DNA of 64,000 nt. Source: Pararhizobium capsulatum DSM 1112. GTDB lineage: Bacteria; Pseudomonadota; Alphaproteobacteria; Rhizobiales; Rhizobiaceae. The translations under genes and the position numbers were made by a program. Shown here piece after piece: positions 54,291 to 63,783 of this stretch (positions are counted from its first letter, which is position 1; each line of letters starts with the position of its first letter). The stretch lies in NCBI RefSeq assembly GCF_030814475.1, contig NZ_JAUSVF010000001.1:3230001-3294000 (forward strand), read 5' to 3'. The notes under the pieces are model-generated. The model had not been told where the DNA came from. It did no database searches and worked only from the letters and a program-made list of their open reading frames with translations.

Positions 54291-56114
54291 GTGACAATTC
54301 GTAAAGGCTTGGCGTTCAGCCTTCTTCCCCTCGCCGTCATCGTGCTGATCTATCAGGGCAGCGTGCTGGCCACGCGCAACTATATGGACGAGGCCTCGTT
54401 GCAGGCGAGCTCGGCGCTGAGGCTCGCTGTCTCCGCACTGAGCGGCCATCTCAGCCGCTACGAGCCCTTGCCCGCGCTCATCGCCGACCATGACGACATC
54501 AAGAGCTTGATCGAAAGACCCGGTGACGCCGAGCTTCGTGCTGCCGCCAACATCTACCTCAAGGAGATCAATACCCTCCTCGAATCCTCGGATATCTATG
54601 TGATGACACTGGATGGCGAAACCATCGCCGCCAGCAATTATGATGGCCCCGCCAGTTTCGTTGGCCAGAATTTCAGCTATCGACCGTATTTCCAGGAGGC
54701 GGCCAAGGGTCTGCAATCACGGTTCTACGCGCTCGGCACCACCTCCCTGAAACGCGGTTACTATTTTAGCTCGCCGATCATCATCGACAATGCGGTGCGC
54801 GGCGTAATCGTCTTCAAGGTCGATATCGATTCGATCGAATCGTCGTGGCAGGGCGGCGAATACAAGATCTTTGTCAGTGATCCCGAGGGCATCATCTTCA
54901 TGACCGGCAGCCCGGAATGGCTCTATTCCGGCATACTGCCCTTGAGCCCCGAGCGGCTTTCGCGCACGCAAGGGTCGCGGCGCTACGCTGAGGCCGTGCT
55001 GAAGCCGCTGCCCTATCGCGAGAGTATTGAGGACGGCCACAAGCTCTTCACCATCTCCTCGCCCGGCGGCACGCGCGAATATATGGCGCTGTCGCAATAT
55101 GTACCCGATGCCGACTGGACTGTGAACGTGCTGATGGACACGGCCTCCGTCCGCAGCCAGGCGCGCACGGTGCTGGTCGCCGTGGTGCTGTTCTTCTGCC
55201 TTGCCGGGCTTGCACTTGCCATTCTCATGCAACGGCGGGCGCGCGCCGAAGAGCGATTGCGCATGCAGGTCGAGGCGCGCAACGAACTGGAACACCGCGT
55301 CGAGGAGCGCACCGCCGATCTCGCCCGCGTCAACCAGCGCATCGAGCTGGAAATCGCAGAACGCCGCCTCACTGAACTGGAGCTGCGCAAGACCCAGGGC
55401 GACCTCATCCAGGCCGGCAAGCTCGCCGGCCTCGGCCAGATGTCGGCGGCTCTCTCGCATGAATTCAACCAGCCGCTCGCCGCTGCCAAGACCTATGCCG
55501 ACAGCGCCGCGATGCTGATCGACCGTGACCGTGTCGCGGAGGCGCGCGACAACGTGCGGCGCATTTCAGCGTTGATCGATCGGATGGCGTCGATTTCCAA
55601 ACACTTGCGCAACTTCGCCCGCAAGCCCAACGAGAAGCTGGGGCCGGTCGCGCTGGATGCCGTCATCGAGGATACGCTGGAGATCGTCTCCGCACGGCTG
55701 AAGCTTGCCGGCGCAACCGTCGAGGTCGCCCCCTCTCCTTCGGGCTGGACCGTCCGGGCCGGCTCCGTGCGCCTGCAACAGGTGCTGGTCAATATCCTCA
55801 CCAACGCCGCCGATGCGATCGAGGGATTGGATGACCGGCGCATCCTTCTGGCGATCGCGGAAGATACCGGCAAGGTGGTCATCACTGTTCGCGATCATGG
55901 CGCGGGGGTGCCAACGGCGATCGCGGAGCGGATCTTCGATCCGTTCTACACCACCAAGGACGTCGGCAAAGGGCTGGGGCTCGGGCTCTCCATCTCCTAC
56001 AATATCGTCAAGGATTTCTGCGGCAGTCTTTCCGTCACCAATGCCCCGGACGGCGGCGCCGTCTTCCGGCTGGAGCTTGAAGCGACCAGTGGGCTGGAGG
56101 ATGCGGCAGAATGA
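54291..56114 (+). CDS. dctB: DctB-like sensor histidine kinase
   Basis: A 607-residue membrane kinase. A first helix (LLPLAVIVLIYQGSVLA) and a second (TVLVAVVLFFCLAGLALAILM) flank a large periplasmic dCache-type sensor domain. A coiled coil follows, then the H box LSHEFNQPLAAAK, N box, and G boxes GAGVP and GKGLGLGLSIS. The architecture matches DctB, which senses C4-dicarboxylates. Downstream TctC/TctA genes suggest a tricarboxylate as the signal here. It begins with GTG behind GGAGGAGGAG. Coupled to the regulator by ATGA. Confidence 0.85.
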   Translation: MTIRKGLAFSLLPLAVIVLIYQGSVLATRNYMDEASLQASSALRLAVSALSGHLSRYEPLPALIADHDDIKSLIERPGDAELRAAANIYLKEINTLLESSDIYVMTLDGETIAASNYDGPASFVGQNFSYRPYFQEAAKGLQSRFYALGTTSLKRGYYFSSPIIIDNAVRGVIVFKVDIDSIESSWQGGEYKIFVSDPEGIIFMTGSPEWLYSGILPLSPERLSRTQGSRRYAEAVLKPLPYRESIEDGHKLFTISSPGGTREYMALSQYVPDADWTVNVLMDTASVRSQARTVLVAVVLFFCLAGLALAILMQRRARAEERLRMQVEARNELEHRVEERTADLARVNQRIELEIAERRLTELELRKTQGDLIQAGKLAGLGQMSAALSHEFNQPLAAAKTYADSAAMLIDRDRVAEARDNVRRISALIDRMASISKHLRNFARKPNEKLGPVALDAVIEDTLEIVSARLKLAGATVEVAPSPSGWTVRAGSVRLQQVLVNILTNAADAIEGLDDRRILLAIAEDTGKVVITVRDHGAGVPTAIAERIFDPFYTTKDVGKGLGLGLSISYNIVKDFCGSLSVTNAPDGGAVFRLELEATSGLEDAAE

Positions 56115-57466
56115 GCAACGCCCGCGTACTTCTGGTCGATGACGAAGAGGAAATGCGTCGATCGAGCGCCCAGGCGCTCGAACTCTTCGACCTCGACGTC
56201 GATACCTTTGCCAGCGCCGACCGGGTGCTGGAACTGGTCGGCTACGGCTTCGATGGCGTCGTCCTCAGCGATATCCGCATGCCCGGCATGGACGGCATGA
56301 CCCTGCTCGGCCGCATTCGCGAGATGGATGCGGAAATCCCTGTCATCCTCGTCACCGGCCATGGCGATGTGCAGCTTGCCGTCAAGGCGATGCGCGCCGG
56401 CGCCTATGATTTCCTCGAAAAACCCTTCACGGTCGAGCATCTGGCCGCCATCGTGCGCCGCGCGCTCGACCGGCGCAGCCTCGTGCTGGAAAACCGCCGC
56501 CTGCGCGCCATCGCGGGCAAGCGCGACGACATCGAGGCAAGGCTTCCCGGACGCACGCAGATCATGGTCGATCTGCGCTATCGTCTGAGGGCCATCGGCG
56601 CCACCGATGCCGATACGCTGATCATCGGCGAAACCGGCGTCGGCAAGGAAGTCGTCGCCCGCGCGCTTCACGACATCAGCACCCGCGCAAACCGGCCGCT
56701 GATTGCCATCAACTGTGCGGCGCTGCCGGAAAACCTGATCGAGAGCGAGCTTTTCGGCCACGAGGCCGGCGCCTTTCCCGGCGCACTGCGCGCTCGCTAC
56801 GGCAAGTTCGAACATGCCCGCGGCGGCACGATCCTGCTCGACGAGATCGGCTCCATGCCCTTCGACCTGCAGGCGAAATTCCTGCGCGTGCTGCAGGAAC
56901 GGGTCATCACCCGCCTTGGCTCAAACGAGCCCGTGCCGCTCGATGTGCGCTTCATCGCCACCAGCAAGGTCGATCTCGAAGCCGAGGTCAATGCCGGCCG
57001 TTTCCGTGCCGACCTGCTCTACCGGCTGAATGTCGCGACGCTGACGGTCCCCGCCCTCGCCCAGCGCGCCACCGATATTCCCCTGCTTTTCCTGCAGCTG
57101 GTGCGCGAAGCCGCCGCCCGTTATGGCCGCGCCGATATGGATGTGCCGCCGGAGCTGATTACCGAAATCGCAGGCCGGAGCTGGCCGGGCAATGTACGCG
57201 AATTGCGCAATGCCGCAGACCGGCTCGTGCTCGGCCTCGACACCAGACCGGAGGAACAGCAGGCATCTCCCGAATCCCAGAAACTCGCGGACAAGGTGGC
57301 CGCCTATGAGCGTGGCATCATCGCCGGCGCGATCTCCGCCCATGGCGGCAGCCTCAGGCCCGTCTACGAACAGCTCGGAATCTCCCGCAAGACTCTCTAT
57401 GAAAAGATGCAGAAATACGGGCTTGACCGCAAAAACCAGTCTCCCGACGACGACGACGCCGGCTGA
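56111..57466 (+). CDS. dctD: DctD-like sigma54-dependent response regulator with GAFPGA in place of GAFTGA
   Basis: A 451-residue regulator: receiver domain with phosphorylated D54 (VLSDIRMPGMDG), AAA+ domain with Walker A GETGVGKE (173-180) and Walker B ILLDEIGS, and a C-terminal Fis-type helix-turn-helix (LGISRKTLYEKMQ). The loop that contacts sigma54 reads GAFPGA (220-225) instead of the GAFTGA of most family members. It should activate the downstream tct genes, whose upstream region has a matching palindrome and an imperfect sigma54 promoter. Confidence 0.85.
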   Translation: MSNARVLLVDDEEEMRRSSAQALELFDLDVDTFASADRVLELVGYGFDGVVLSDIRMPGMDGMTLLGRIREMDAEIPVILVTGHGDVQLAVKAMRAGAYDFLEKPFTVEHLAAIVRRALDRRSLVLENRRLRAIAGKRDDIEARLPGRTQIMVDLRYRLRAIGATDADTLIIGETGVGKEVVARALHDISTRANRPLIAINCAALPENLIESELFGHEAGAFPGALRARYGKFEHARGGTILLDEIGSMPFDLQAKFLRVLQERVITRLGSNEPVPLDVRFIATSKVDLEAEVNAGRFRADLLYRLNVATLTVPALAQRATDIPLLFLQLVREAAARYGRADMDVPPELITEIAGRSWPGNVRELRNAADRLVLGLDTRPEEQQASPESQKLADKVAAYERGIIAGAISAHGGSLRPVYEQLGISRKTLYEKMQKYGLDRKNQSPDDDDAG

Positions 57467-57476
57467 TATCGCTATC

Positions 57477-57498
57477 GATGGGTGGATTTCCACCCATC
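57477..57498. promoter_or_regulatory. Perfect 22-bp palindrome, candidate DctD enhancer site
   Basis: GATGGGTGGA, TT, TCCACCCATC: 10-bp perfect arms starting 11 bases after the regulator stop. No T-run follows, so it is probably a binding site. A further CACCCAT half-site lies at 57523-57529. Confidence 0.55.
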
Positions 57499-57519
57499 AT
57501 CAGGGCCGTTTGTTCCCGA

Positions 57520-57535
57520 TGTCACCCATGTTGCG
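57520..57535 (+). promoter_or_regulatory. Imperfect sigma54-type promoter ahead of tctC
   Basis: TGTCAC, CCATG, TTGCG: the spacing and TTGC half match the sigma54 consensus TGGCAC-N5-TTGC, but the key -24 GG is GT. It is 22 bp after the palindrome and about 140 bp ahead of tctC. Confidence 0.35.
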
Positions 57536-57676
57536 CCGCACGCATACAGAAATTCTCTCTCTCCCCGTAGTCAACCGCTTGCCCGATGCCCCGTGAGCGC
57601 CACTCTTGATGCCTCCGGGACCGTCGCGGGAGGAGCTGCGTCGGACTGGCCTATATTTCATCCGGGAGGGACTTCG

Positions 57677-58660
57677 ATGAAAATCCTGAAAACCATGCTT
57701 GGAATGACGGCTGCTGCTGCCGTTTCGCTTCTTTCAACAGCCACTTTCGCCCAGACCTATCCGGAACGCACCATCACCATGGTCGTGCCGTTCGCTGCCG
57801 GTGGCCCGACCGATACGGTTGCGCGCCTCGTGGCGGAATCGATGTCCAAGGATCTAGGCCAGCAGATCGTCGTTGAAAACGTCGGCGGCGCCGGCGGAAC
57901 GCTTGGTGCCGGCCGCGTCGCCCAGTCCGATCCCGATGGCTACACCATTCTTCTGCATCACATCGGCATGGCGACATCAGCGACGCTCTACCGCAAGCTG
58001 GCCTACGACACGCTGAACGCCTTCGAATATGTCGGCCTCGTCACTGACGTTCCGATGACCATCGTCGCCCGCAAGGATTTCGAACCCACCGATCTCAAGG
58101 GTCTGGTCGAATACGTGAAGGCCAACAAGGACACCGTGACCGTGGCCAATGCCGGCATCGGCGCCGCCTCGCATCTGTGCGGCATGATGTTCATGAGCGC
58201 CATCCAGACACCGCTCGTCACCGTTCCCTACAAGGGAACCGGCCCGGCGATGACCGATTTGCTCGGCGGACAGGTGGATATCATGTGCGACCAGACGACC
58301 AACACCACCAAGCAGATCCAGGGCGGTACCATCAAGGCCTATGCCGTAACCTCACCCGAGCGGCTTCCCGTTTTGCCGGACGTTCCGACCGCAGTTGAAG
58401 GTGGCCTTGCCGATTTCACCGTCGGCATCTGGCACGGCGTCTATGCCCCGAAGGGCACGCCTGCAGAAGTAACGGAGCGCCTCTCGAAGTCGCTGCAGGT
58501 TGCGCTCAAGGACAAGAACGTCATCGATCGCTTTGCCGAACTCGGAACCATTCCCTCATCGGAAGCCGATGCCACCCCGGCAGCACTCAAGGCCAAGCTC
58601 GAAAGTGAAATCACACGGTGGAAGCCGGTGATCGAGGCAGCGGGTCAGTACGCTGACTGA
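57677..58660 (+). CDS. tctC: Tripartite tricarboxylate transporter substrate-binding protein TctC (first copy)
   Basis: A 327-residue periplasmic binder with signal peptide (residues 1-23, cleavage after TFA) and the family opening YPERTITMVVPFAAGGPTDT (in part), then the Bug-type VVENVGGAGG loop. It delivers a carboxylate to TctAB. The start at 57677 follows GGGAGGG. It is 187 bp before tctB, with a palindromic repeat between them. Confidence 0.88.
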   Translation: MKILKTMLGMTAAAAVSLLSTATFAQTYPERTITMVVPFAAGGPTDTVARLVAESMSKDLGQQIVVENVGGAGGTLGAGRVAQSDPDGYTILLHHIGMATSATLYRKLAYDTLNAFEYVGLVTDVPMTIVARKDFEPTDLKGLVEYVKANKDTVTVANAGIGAASHLCGMMFMSAIQTPLVTVPYKGTGPAMTDLLGGQVDIMCDQTTNTTKQIQGGTIKAYAVTSPERLPVLPDVPTAVEGGLADFTVGIWHGVYAPKGTPAEVTERLSKSLQVALKDKNVIDRFAELGTIPSSEADATPAALKAKLESEITRWKPVIEAAGQYAD

Positions 58661-58694
58661 GGTGCCGGGTCATTTGCTGCGACGTGCGGCAATA

Positions 58695-58739
58695 CCCCCC
58701 TCTGTCACTGCGTGACATCTCCCCCTCGAGGGGGAGATC
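58695..58739. repeat. Second-family palindrome, third copy
   Basis: CCCCCCTCTGTCACTGCGTG, then ACATCTCCCCCTCGAGGGGG and GAGATC, between tctC and tctB. It matches the left copy at 35781 over nearly its full length. Confidence 0.75.
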
Positions 58740-58847
58740 GGGAGCGAAAAGCGGGCGTCGTGCCGGTGACCCAATGCAATTTTCAGGGCGCCCACCGCAA
58801 GCCAGCCAAACAGTCGCCGATAGAAAACCGAACTCTCGGGGGAAACC

Positions 58848-59309
58848 ATGAAATCATTGACATTCGACAGCACCAACGCGCTCTGCGGCGCTGTCTTCGT
58901 CGCATTGGGCGGCTTCTTCACCTATCAAAGCCTGACCCTTGAACTGGGCACAGCGCTCCGCATGGGGCCGGGTTATTTCCCGCTGGTTCTCGCCATCGTC
59001 CTGGTCCTGCTGGGTGTGATCATCCTGGTCCAGGCAACCCGCGTCGAGGGCGAGCCCATCGGACCTATCGCCGTGCGCGGTATGCTCTTCATCCTGCCGG
59101 CGCCAATCTTCTTCGGGCTGACGGTTCGTGGCCTCGGCTTCTTCGTAGCACTGTTCTTCACGGCGCTGATTGCCGCCTTCGCATCACAGCGCATGAAACC
59201 GCTAATGGCCATCCTGCTGGCAATCGGCATCACCATTTTCTCGGTCGCGGTCTTCAGCTACGCACTCGGCCTGCCATTCGAGCGCTATGGCCCCTGGATC
59301 CGGTTCTAG
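58848..59309 (+). CDS. tctB: Tripartite tricarboxylate transporter small membrane subunit TctB
   Basis: A 153-residue membrane protein with four helices (ALCGAVFVALGGFFTYQSL, YFPLVLAIVLVLLGVIILV, then two more) and the conserved GPGYFP turn. It forms the membrane part with TctA. GGGGGAAACC lies before the ATG. Confidence 0.88.
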   Translation: MKSLTFDSTNALCGAVFVALGGFFTYQSLTLELGTALRMGPGYFPLVLAIVLVLLGVIILVQATRVEGEPIGPIAVRGMLFILPAPIFFGLTVRGLGFFVALFFTALIAAFASQRMKPLMAILLAIGITIFSVAVFSYALGLPFERYGPWIRF

Positions 59310-59319
59310 GAGGCGCGTC

Positions 59320-60825
59320 ATGGATCTTTTCAGCAATCTCGCTCTCGGTTTTTCCACGGCCGCCTCGCCGGAAAACCTTCTCTTCTGCCTGATCGGCGTG
59401 CTGCTCGGCACCCTGATCGGCGTGCTGCCCGGCATCGGCGCCACCGCCACCATCGCCATGCTGCTGCCGATCACCTTCCAGCTGGAACCGGTTTCCTCGC
59501 TGATCATGCTCGCCGGCATTTATTACGGCGCGCAGTATGGAGGCTCGACCACCGCCATCCTCATCAACATGCCCGGCGAATCCTCCTCGGCCGTGACCGC
59601 CATCGACGGCTACCAGATGGCCCGCAAGGGCCGTGCCGGTGCCGCGCTTTCGATCGCGGCGCTCGGCTCCTTCTTCGCCGGCACAGTCTCGACCTTCCTC
59701 GTCGCGATCTTCGCCATCCCGCTCACCGGCATTGCGCTGAAGTTCGGCGCTGCCGAATATTTCTCGTTGATGATCGTTGGCCTGGTCTCTTCGGTGGCTC
59801 TGGCCCACGGTTCGATCATCAAAGCCTTAGCGATGGTGGCGCTCGGCCTGCTGCTTGGCCTTGTCGGCACCGATATCTACACCGGCACGCCGCGCTTCAC
59901 GCTCGGAATTCGCGAATATGCCGACGGATTGAACTTCGTCGCCGTCGCGGTCGGCGTCTTCGGCGTCGCGGAAATCCTGCGCAACCTTGAAGGCGAAAAG
60001 ACCCGAACGGTGCTGATGGCCAAGGTCAGCGGTCTCTGGCCGACGCGTGAGGATTTTCGCGCCATGGTCGCCCCCGTTCTGCGCGGCACGGCCATCGGCT
60101 CGGCACTCGGCATCCTGCCCGGTGGCGGCGCGATCCTCGCGGCCTTTGCATCCTACACGGTTGAAAAGCGCATCTCGAAAACCCCGCAGGAATTCGGCCA
60201 CGGCGCCATCGCCGGTGTCGCGGGTCCGGAATCGGCTAACAATGCCGGTGCCCAGACTTCGTTCATCCCGCTTCTGACGCTTGGCATTCCTGCCAATCCC
60301 GTGATGGCGCTGATGGTCGGCGCGATGATCATCCAGGGCATCGTGCCCGGCCCGAATGTCGCCGCCGAACAGCCGGCCCTCTTCTGGGGCATCATCGCCT
60401 CGATGTGGATCGGCAACCTGATGCTGGTGGTGTTGAACCTGCCGCTGATCGGGCTCTGGGTGAAGCTGCTCACCATCCCCTACTACGTGCTGTTCCCGAT
60501 CATCATGGCGTTCTGCGCAATCGGGGTCTACAGCGTCAACTCCAACGTCTACGACCTCTATGCCGTCGCCTTCTTCGGCCTTGGCGGCTATCTGCTGACG
60601 AAGCTGCGCTGCGAGCCGGCGCCCTTGCTTCTGGGCTTCGTACTTGGACCCTTGCTTGAGGAAAATCTGCGCCGCGCCATGATCCTCTCGCGTGGTGATC
60701 CGACTACCTTCGTGACCCGGCCAATCAGCGCCGTCCTGCTGGTTCTGGCGTTTGCCGTGCTCGTCGTCGTCTTCCTGCCCTCGATCAAGGCCAAGCGCGA
60801 GGAGGTTTTCCAGGAAGAGGATTGA
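59320..60825 (+). CDS. tctA: Tripartite tricarboxylate transporter large permease TctA
   Basis: A 501-residue permease with about 12 helices. The family motifs GVLPGIGATATIAMLLP and YYGAQYGGSTTAILINMPGE (in part) are present. The start at 59320 follows AGGAGG. The transporter is driven by the proton or sodium gradient and moves citrate or a similar acid. Confidence 0.9.
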   Translation: MDLFSNLALGFSTAASPENLLFCLIGVLLGTLIGVLPGIGATATIAMLLPITFQLEPVSSLIMLAGIYYGAQYGGSTTAILINMPGESSSAVTAIDGYQMARKGRAGAALSIAALGSFFAGTVSTFLVAIFAIPLTGIALKFGAAEYFSLMIVGLVSSVALAHGSIIKALAMVALGLLLGLVGTDIYTGTPRFTLGIREYADGLNFVAVAVGVFGVAEILRNLEGEKTRTVLMAKVSGLWPTREDFRAMVAPVLRGTAIGSALGILPGGGAILAAFASYTVEKRISKTPQEFGHGAIAGVAGPESANNAGAQTSFIPLLTLGIPANPVMALMVGAMIIQGIVPGPNVAAEQPALFWGIIASMWIGNLMLVVLNLPLIGLWVKLLTIPYYVLFPIIMAFCAIGVYSVNSNVYDLYAVAFFGLGGYLLTKLRCEPAPLLLGFVLGPLLEENLRRAMILSRGDPTTFVTRPISAVLLVLAFAVLVVVFLPSIKAKREEVFQEED

Positions 60826-60839
60826 ACCCGGAACTATGG

Positions 60840-60870
60840 GATCGGGCGGCAGAGGATACGTCGCCCGATC
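60840..60870 (+). promoter_or_regulatory. Intercistronic hairpin between tctA and second tctC
   Basis: GATCGGGCG, a 13-nt loop, CGCCCGATC, perfect 9-bp stem in the 71-bp gap. No T-run follows. It may protect or cut the mRNA so that the binding protein is made in larger amounts. Confidence 0.5.
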
Positions 60871-60896
60871 TAGATTCAATCAAGGAGGAGATGAGA

Positions 60897-61889
60897 ATGA
60901 CACTATCGAACATCACACGCCGCGCGGTGCTTGCCGCCGGGGCCGCCTTCACGGCGGCATTTGCCTTTGCGGGAGCAGCCGTCGCGGCCGATTTCCCCGA
61001 CCGGCAGATCACCATGGTCGTACCCTTCGCGGCTGGCGGTTCCACCGACGTCGTTGCCCGCATCATCGCCCAGAAAATGTCGGAAGACTTGGGCCAGCAG
61101 GTCATCGTCCAGAACGTCGCCGGCGCCGGTGGCAATCTCGGTGCCGATAATGTCGCGCGCGCCGAGCCGGACGGTTACACCATCCTGATGGGCACGGTCG
61201 CCACCCATGCGCTGAACCCGCTGATCCTGAAATCGACGCCCTATGATGCCGAGAAGGATTTCGCACCGATCTCGCTCCTTGTCGTCGTGCCCAACGTTCT
61301 GGTCGTCAACCCGGAACTGCCAGTGAAGAACGTCGAGGAGTTGCTTGCGCTGCTGAAGGCAAATCCCGGCAAATACAGCTACGCCTCGTCCGGCAACGGC
61401 ACGCCGCTTCACCTCTCGGGCGAGCTGTTCAAGTCGATGGCCGGCGTCGATATGGAGCATATCCCCTACAAGGGATCCGGCCCGGCACTGAACGACGTCA
61501 TCGGCAACCAGGTACCGATCATGTTCGACAACCTGCCCTCATCCTCCGGCCATATCAAATCCGGCACGCTAAGGGCTCTTGCCGTCACGACAAAGGAACG
61601 TGCCGCCTCGTTCCCGGATATCCCGACCATCGCCGAATCCGGCATTCCGGGCTACGAAACCTATACATGGAACGCACTCTTTGCCCCCGCTGGCACGCCG
61701 CCGGAGGTGATCGCGCGGTTGAATGAATCTGCAAAGAAAACGCTTGCCGATCCGGCCGTCGCCGAACGCATGAAGGAATTCAGCGCAACGATCGTTGCCT
61801 CAAGCCCCGAGGAACTGGCTGCTCACGTCAAGGCCGAGATCGCCAAATGGACGCCGGTCGTCAAGGACGCGAAAATTCAGCTGGATTGA
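60897..61889 (+). CDS. tctC: Tripartite tricarboxylate transporter substrate-binding protein TctC (second copy)
   Basis: A 330-residue periplasmic binder of the same family as the first TctC but clearly diverged. The signal peptide includes TRRAVLAAGAAFTAAFAFAG (twin arginine possible), then FPDRQITMVVPFAAGGSTDV (in part). Two ATGs six bases apart; AAGGAGG favours 60897. Two binding proteins around one TctBA pair suggest two ligands for one channel. Confidence 0.87.
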   Translation: MTLSNITRRAVLAAGAAFTAAFAFAGAAVAADFPDRQITMVVPFAAGGSTDVVARIIAQKMSEDLGQQVIVQNVAGAGGNLGADNVARAEPDGYTILMGTVATHALNPLILKSTPYDAEKDFAPISLLVVVPNVLVVNPELPVKNVEELLALLKANPGKYSYASSGNGTPLHLSGELFKSMAGVDMEHIPYKGSGPALNDVIGNQVPIMFDNLPSSSGHIKSGTLRALAVTTKERAASFPDIPTIAESGIPGYETYTWNALFAPAGTPPEVIARLNESAKKTLADPAVAERMKEFSATIVASSPEELAAHVKAEIAKWTPVVKDAKIQLD

Positions 61890-61893
61890 GTTC

Positions 61894-62020
61894 TTCTTCT
61901 CCCCCGCGGGGAGAAGATGCCCGAAGGGCAGATGAGGGGGGTGGTGCGGCACACTCGGAGCCAATCACCCTCATCCGGCCCTGCGGGCCACCTTCTCCCC
62001 GCTGGGGAAAAGAGGGAGAG
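61894..62020. repeat. RIME-like palindromic mosaic element (copy 8)
   Basis: CTTCTCCCCCGCGGGGAGAA, GATGCCCGAAGGGCAGATGA, then TCATCCGGCCCTGCGGGCC and CTTCTCCCCGCTGGGGAAAA. It separates the convergent second tctC and thiY genes. Confidence 0.85.
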
Positions 62021-62044
62021 TGCCGCGTCCATAAATTTCGCAGA

Positions 62045-62995
62045 CTATTTTCCCACCTGCACCGCAATCTCCTCCACAGCCGGCGCCTTCTCGATCAGCC
62101 CCATCTCCTGCAAAAACCCGCCAAAACGCGCGTACCGCCCAACATCCAGCGCTGCAGGACGCTTGGCAAAACGTGGCAACGTATCGAAGAAAGCCTGCCG
62201 GTTCAGCGCGTTGTCGAGATCGGGATAGGCCTTGACGAACAGCGCCCAGGCCTCGTCGGGATGGTTGGTCATGAAGATCGCCGCATCCTCCACCGCATGA
62301 AGAAAGCGCGGCAACCGGGCATCATCCGCCAGGTCCTTCCGTGTGACAAAGACCAGCTCGTCATAGGCCGGCACACCATGCTCTTCCGGAAAGAACGCCC
62401 TTCCCTGATGGCCCTCGATCCTCATCTGCGTCAGTTCGAAATTGCGGAAGCCACCGAGCGTCGCATCGACATTGCCTGCAATCAGCGAAGGCGAGAGCGA
62501 AAAGTTGACGTTGATCAGTTCCACATCGTCCTTCGTCAGCCCCTCCGAAGCAAGCATGCGGGCAAGCATCGCATCCTCGAAACCGGAAACGGAAAAGCCG
62601 ATCTTCTTGCCCTTCAGGTCCTTCAGGCTCTTGATCGGCCCATCGGCCAATACGGTCACCGTATTCAGTGGCGTTTCGACTAAGGTTCCGAAGCGCACGA
62701 GCGGCAGGCCGGCGGCATGATCGAGGTAGAGGTTGGGCTGGTAGTGGATGCCGATATCCGCCTGTCCCGCCGAGACGAGCCGCGGCACGGCGGATGGGTC
62801 TGCCGGTGGAATGAGCTCGACCTCAAGCCCTTCGCGGGCAAAAAGGCCGCGTTGCTCGGCGATCACCATCGGCGCGTGATCGGGGTTCACGAACCATTCG
62901 AGCAGCACGGTCAACCGGTCCGCGGCTGACGCCGGCATGGGTAGACTGGCGAGGACGGACAGGCCAGCAAGGGTGCAGAAAAGAATGCGTTTCAT
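62045..62995 (-). CDS. thiY: ABC transporter substrate-binding protein for a thiamine pyrimidine precursor (ThiY-like)
   Basis: A 316-residue periplasmic binder of the NMT1/THI5-like type. The signal peptide is residues 1-24 (MKRILFCTLAGLSVLASLPM, in part), and the mature start TVLLEWFVNPDHAPMVIAE matches HMP-precursor binders. The start at 62995 fits the signal peptide; the frame is open to 63055. It follows thiX by two bases and lies downstream of a TPP riboswitch. Confidence 0.85.
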   Translation of the reverse strand: MKRILFCTLAGLSVLASLPMPASAADRLTVLLEWFVNPDHAPMVIAEQRGLFAREGLEVELIPPADPSAVPRLVSAGQADIGIHYQPNLYLDHAAGLPLVRFGTLVETPLNTVTVLADGPIKSLKDLKGKKIGFSVSGFEDAMLARMLASEGLTKDDVELINVNFSLSPSLIAGNVDATLGGFRNFELTQMRIEGHQGRAFFPEEHGVPAYDELVFVTRKDLADDARLPRFLHAVEDAAIFMTNHPDEAWALFVKAYPDLDNALNRQAFFDTLPRFAKRPAALDVGRYARFGGFLQEMGLIEKAPAVEEIAVQVGK

Positions 62996-62997
62996 GT

Positions 62998-63777
62998 TTA
63001 GATGGATCTCCGGGATGATTTCGGGAAGCAAGCGGGTTCGGCCTCGCGTGCCCAAGGCACGAGGCTGGCGGTCAGGCGATCAACCATCAGCCTGAGGACA
63101 ACAGCGAAAACGGCGAGGATTGCCATGGCGGCAAAGACGGTGTCGGTCTGCATGCGGGCATTGGCCTGCACCATGACGAAGCCGAGGCCGGCGGAGGCGC
63201 CCACCCACTCGCCGACGACAGCACCGAGCGGTGCCAGGGGGGCAGCGACCCGCAGGCCGGAAATCAGGCTGGGCAAAGCCAGCGGCGCGCGCACGCGGAC
63301 AAGCGCCTGCCAGTGGCTGGCCTGCGTCAGCGAAACGGCGTCGAGAATGTCGCTGTTGGTACGGCGCAGGCCGTCTCCGAAGGCGGAGGCTACGGGAAAG
63401 AAGATGATGATCGTCGTCATCGCCACCTTCGACGCCATGCCGAACCCAAACCAGAGCACCAGGAGTGGTGCCAGCACGAAGACCGGCAGCGCCTGCAGCA
63501 CCACGACCATCGGCCAAACCAATCGGCCCGCACGCGGAAAGGCGGCGATCGCAAAGGCCGTGGCCACTCCAAACAGCGAGCCGAGCGCAAGCCCCACGAG
63601 GATTTCCGACAGGGTGACGAAGCCGTGTCGCATCAGGAAGCCCGGCTGGTGCAGGAACGCTTGAGTGGTCTCCACCGGTGAAGGGAGAATGTAATGGGGC
63701 GGCGCCAAAGCCATCACGCCCAGTTGCCAGACGGCAACCAGCGCGGCGACTCCGCCAAAAGCATGGGAAAGGCGCAT
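62998..63777 (-). CDS. thiX: ABC transporter permease for thiamine precursor (ThiX-like)
   Basis: A 259-residue permease of the NitT/TauT type with about six helices (GVAALVAVWQLGVMALAPP first) and the docking loop LDAVSLTQASHWQALVRVRAPLA. Its ATG has no good ribosome site of its own and lies six bases after the stop of a 26-codon frame, so it is probably translated by coupling. No ATPase gene is seen between it and the riboswitch. Confidence 0.85.
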   Translation of the reverse strand: MRLSHAFGGVAALVAVWQLGVMALAPPHYILPSPVETTQAFLHQPGFLMRHGFVTLSEILVGLALGSLFGVATAFAIAAFPRAGRLVWPMVVVLQALPVFVLAPLLVLWFGFGMASKVAMTTIIIFFPVASAFGDGLRRTNSDILDAVSLTQASHWQALVRVRAPLALPSLISGLRVAAPLAPLGAVVGEWVGASAGLGFVMVQANARMQTDTVFAAMAILAVFAVVLRLMVDRLTASLVPWAREAEPACFPKSSRRSI

Positions 63778-63783
63778 CGCCGG

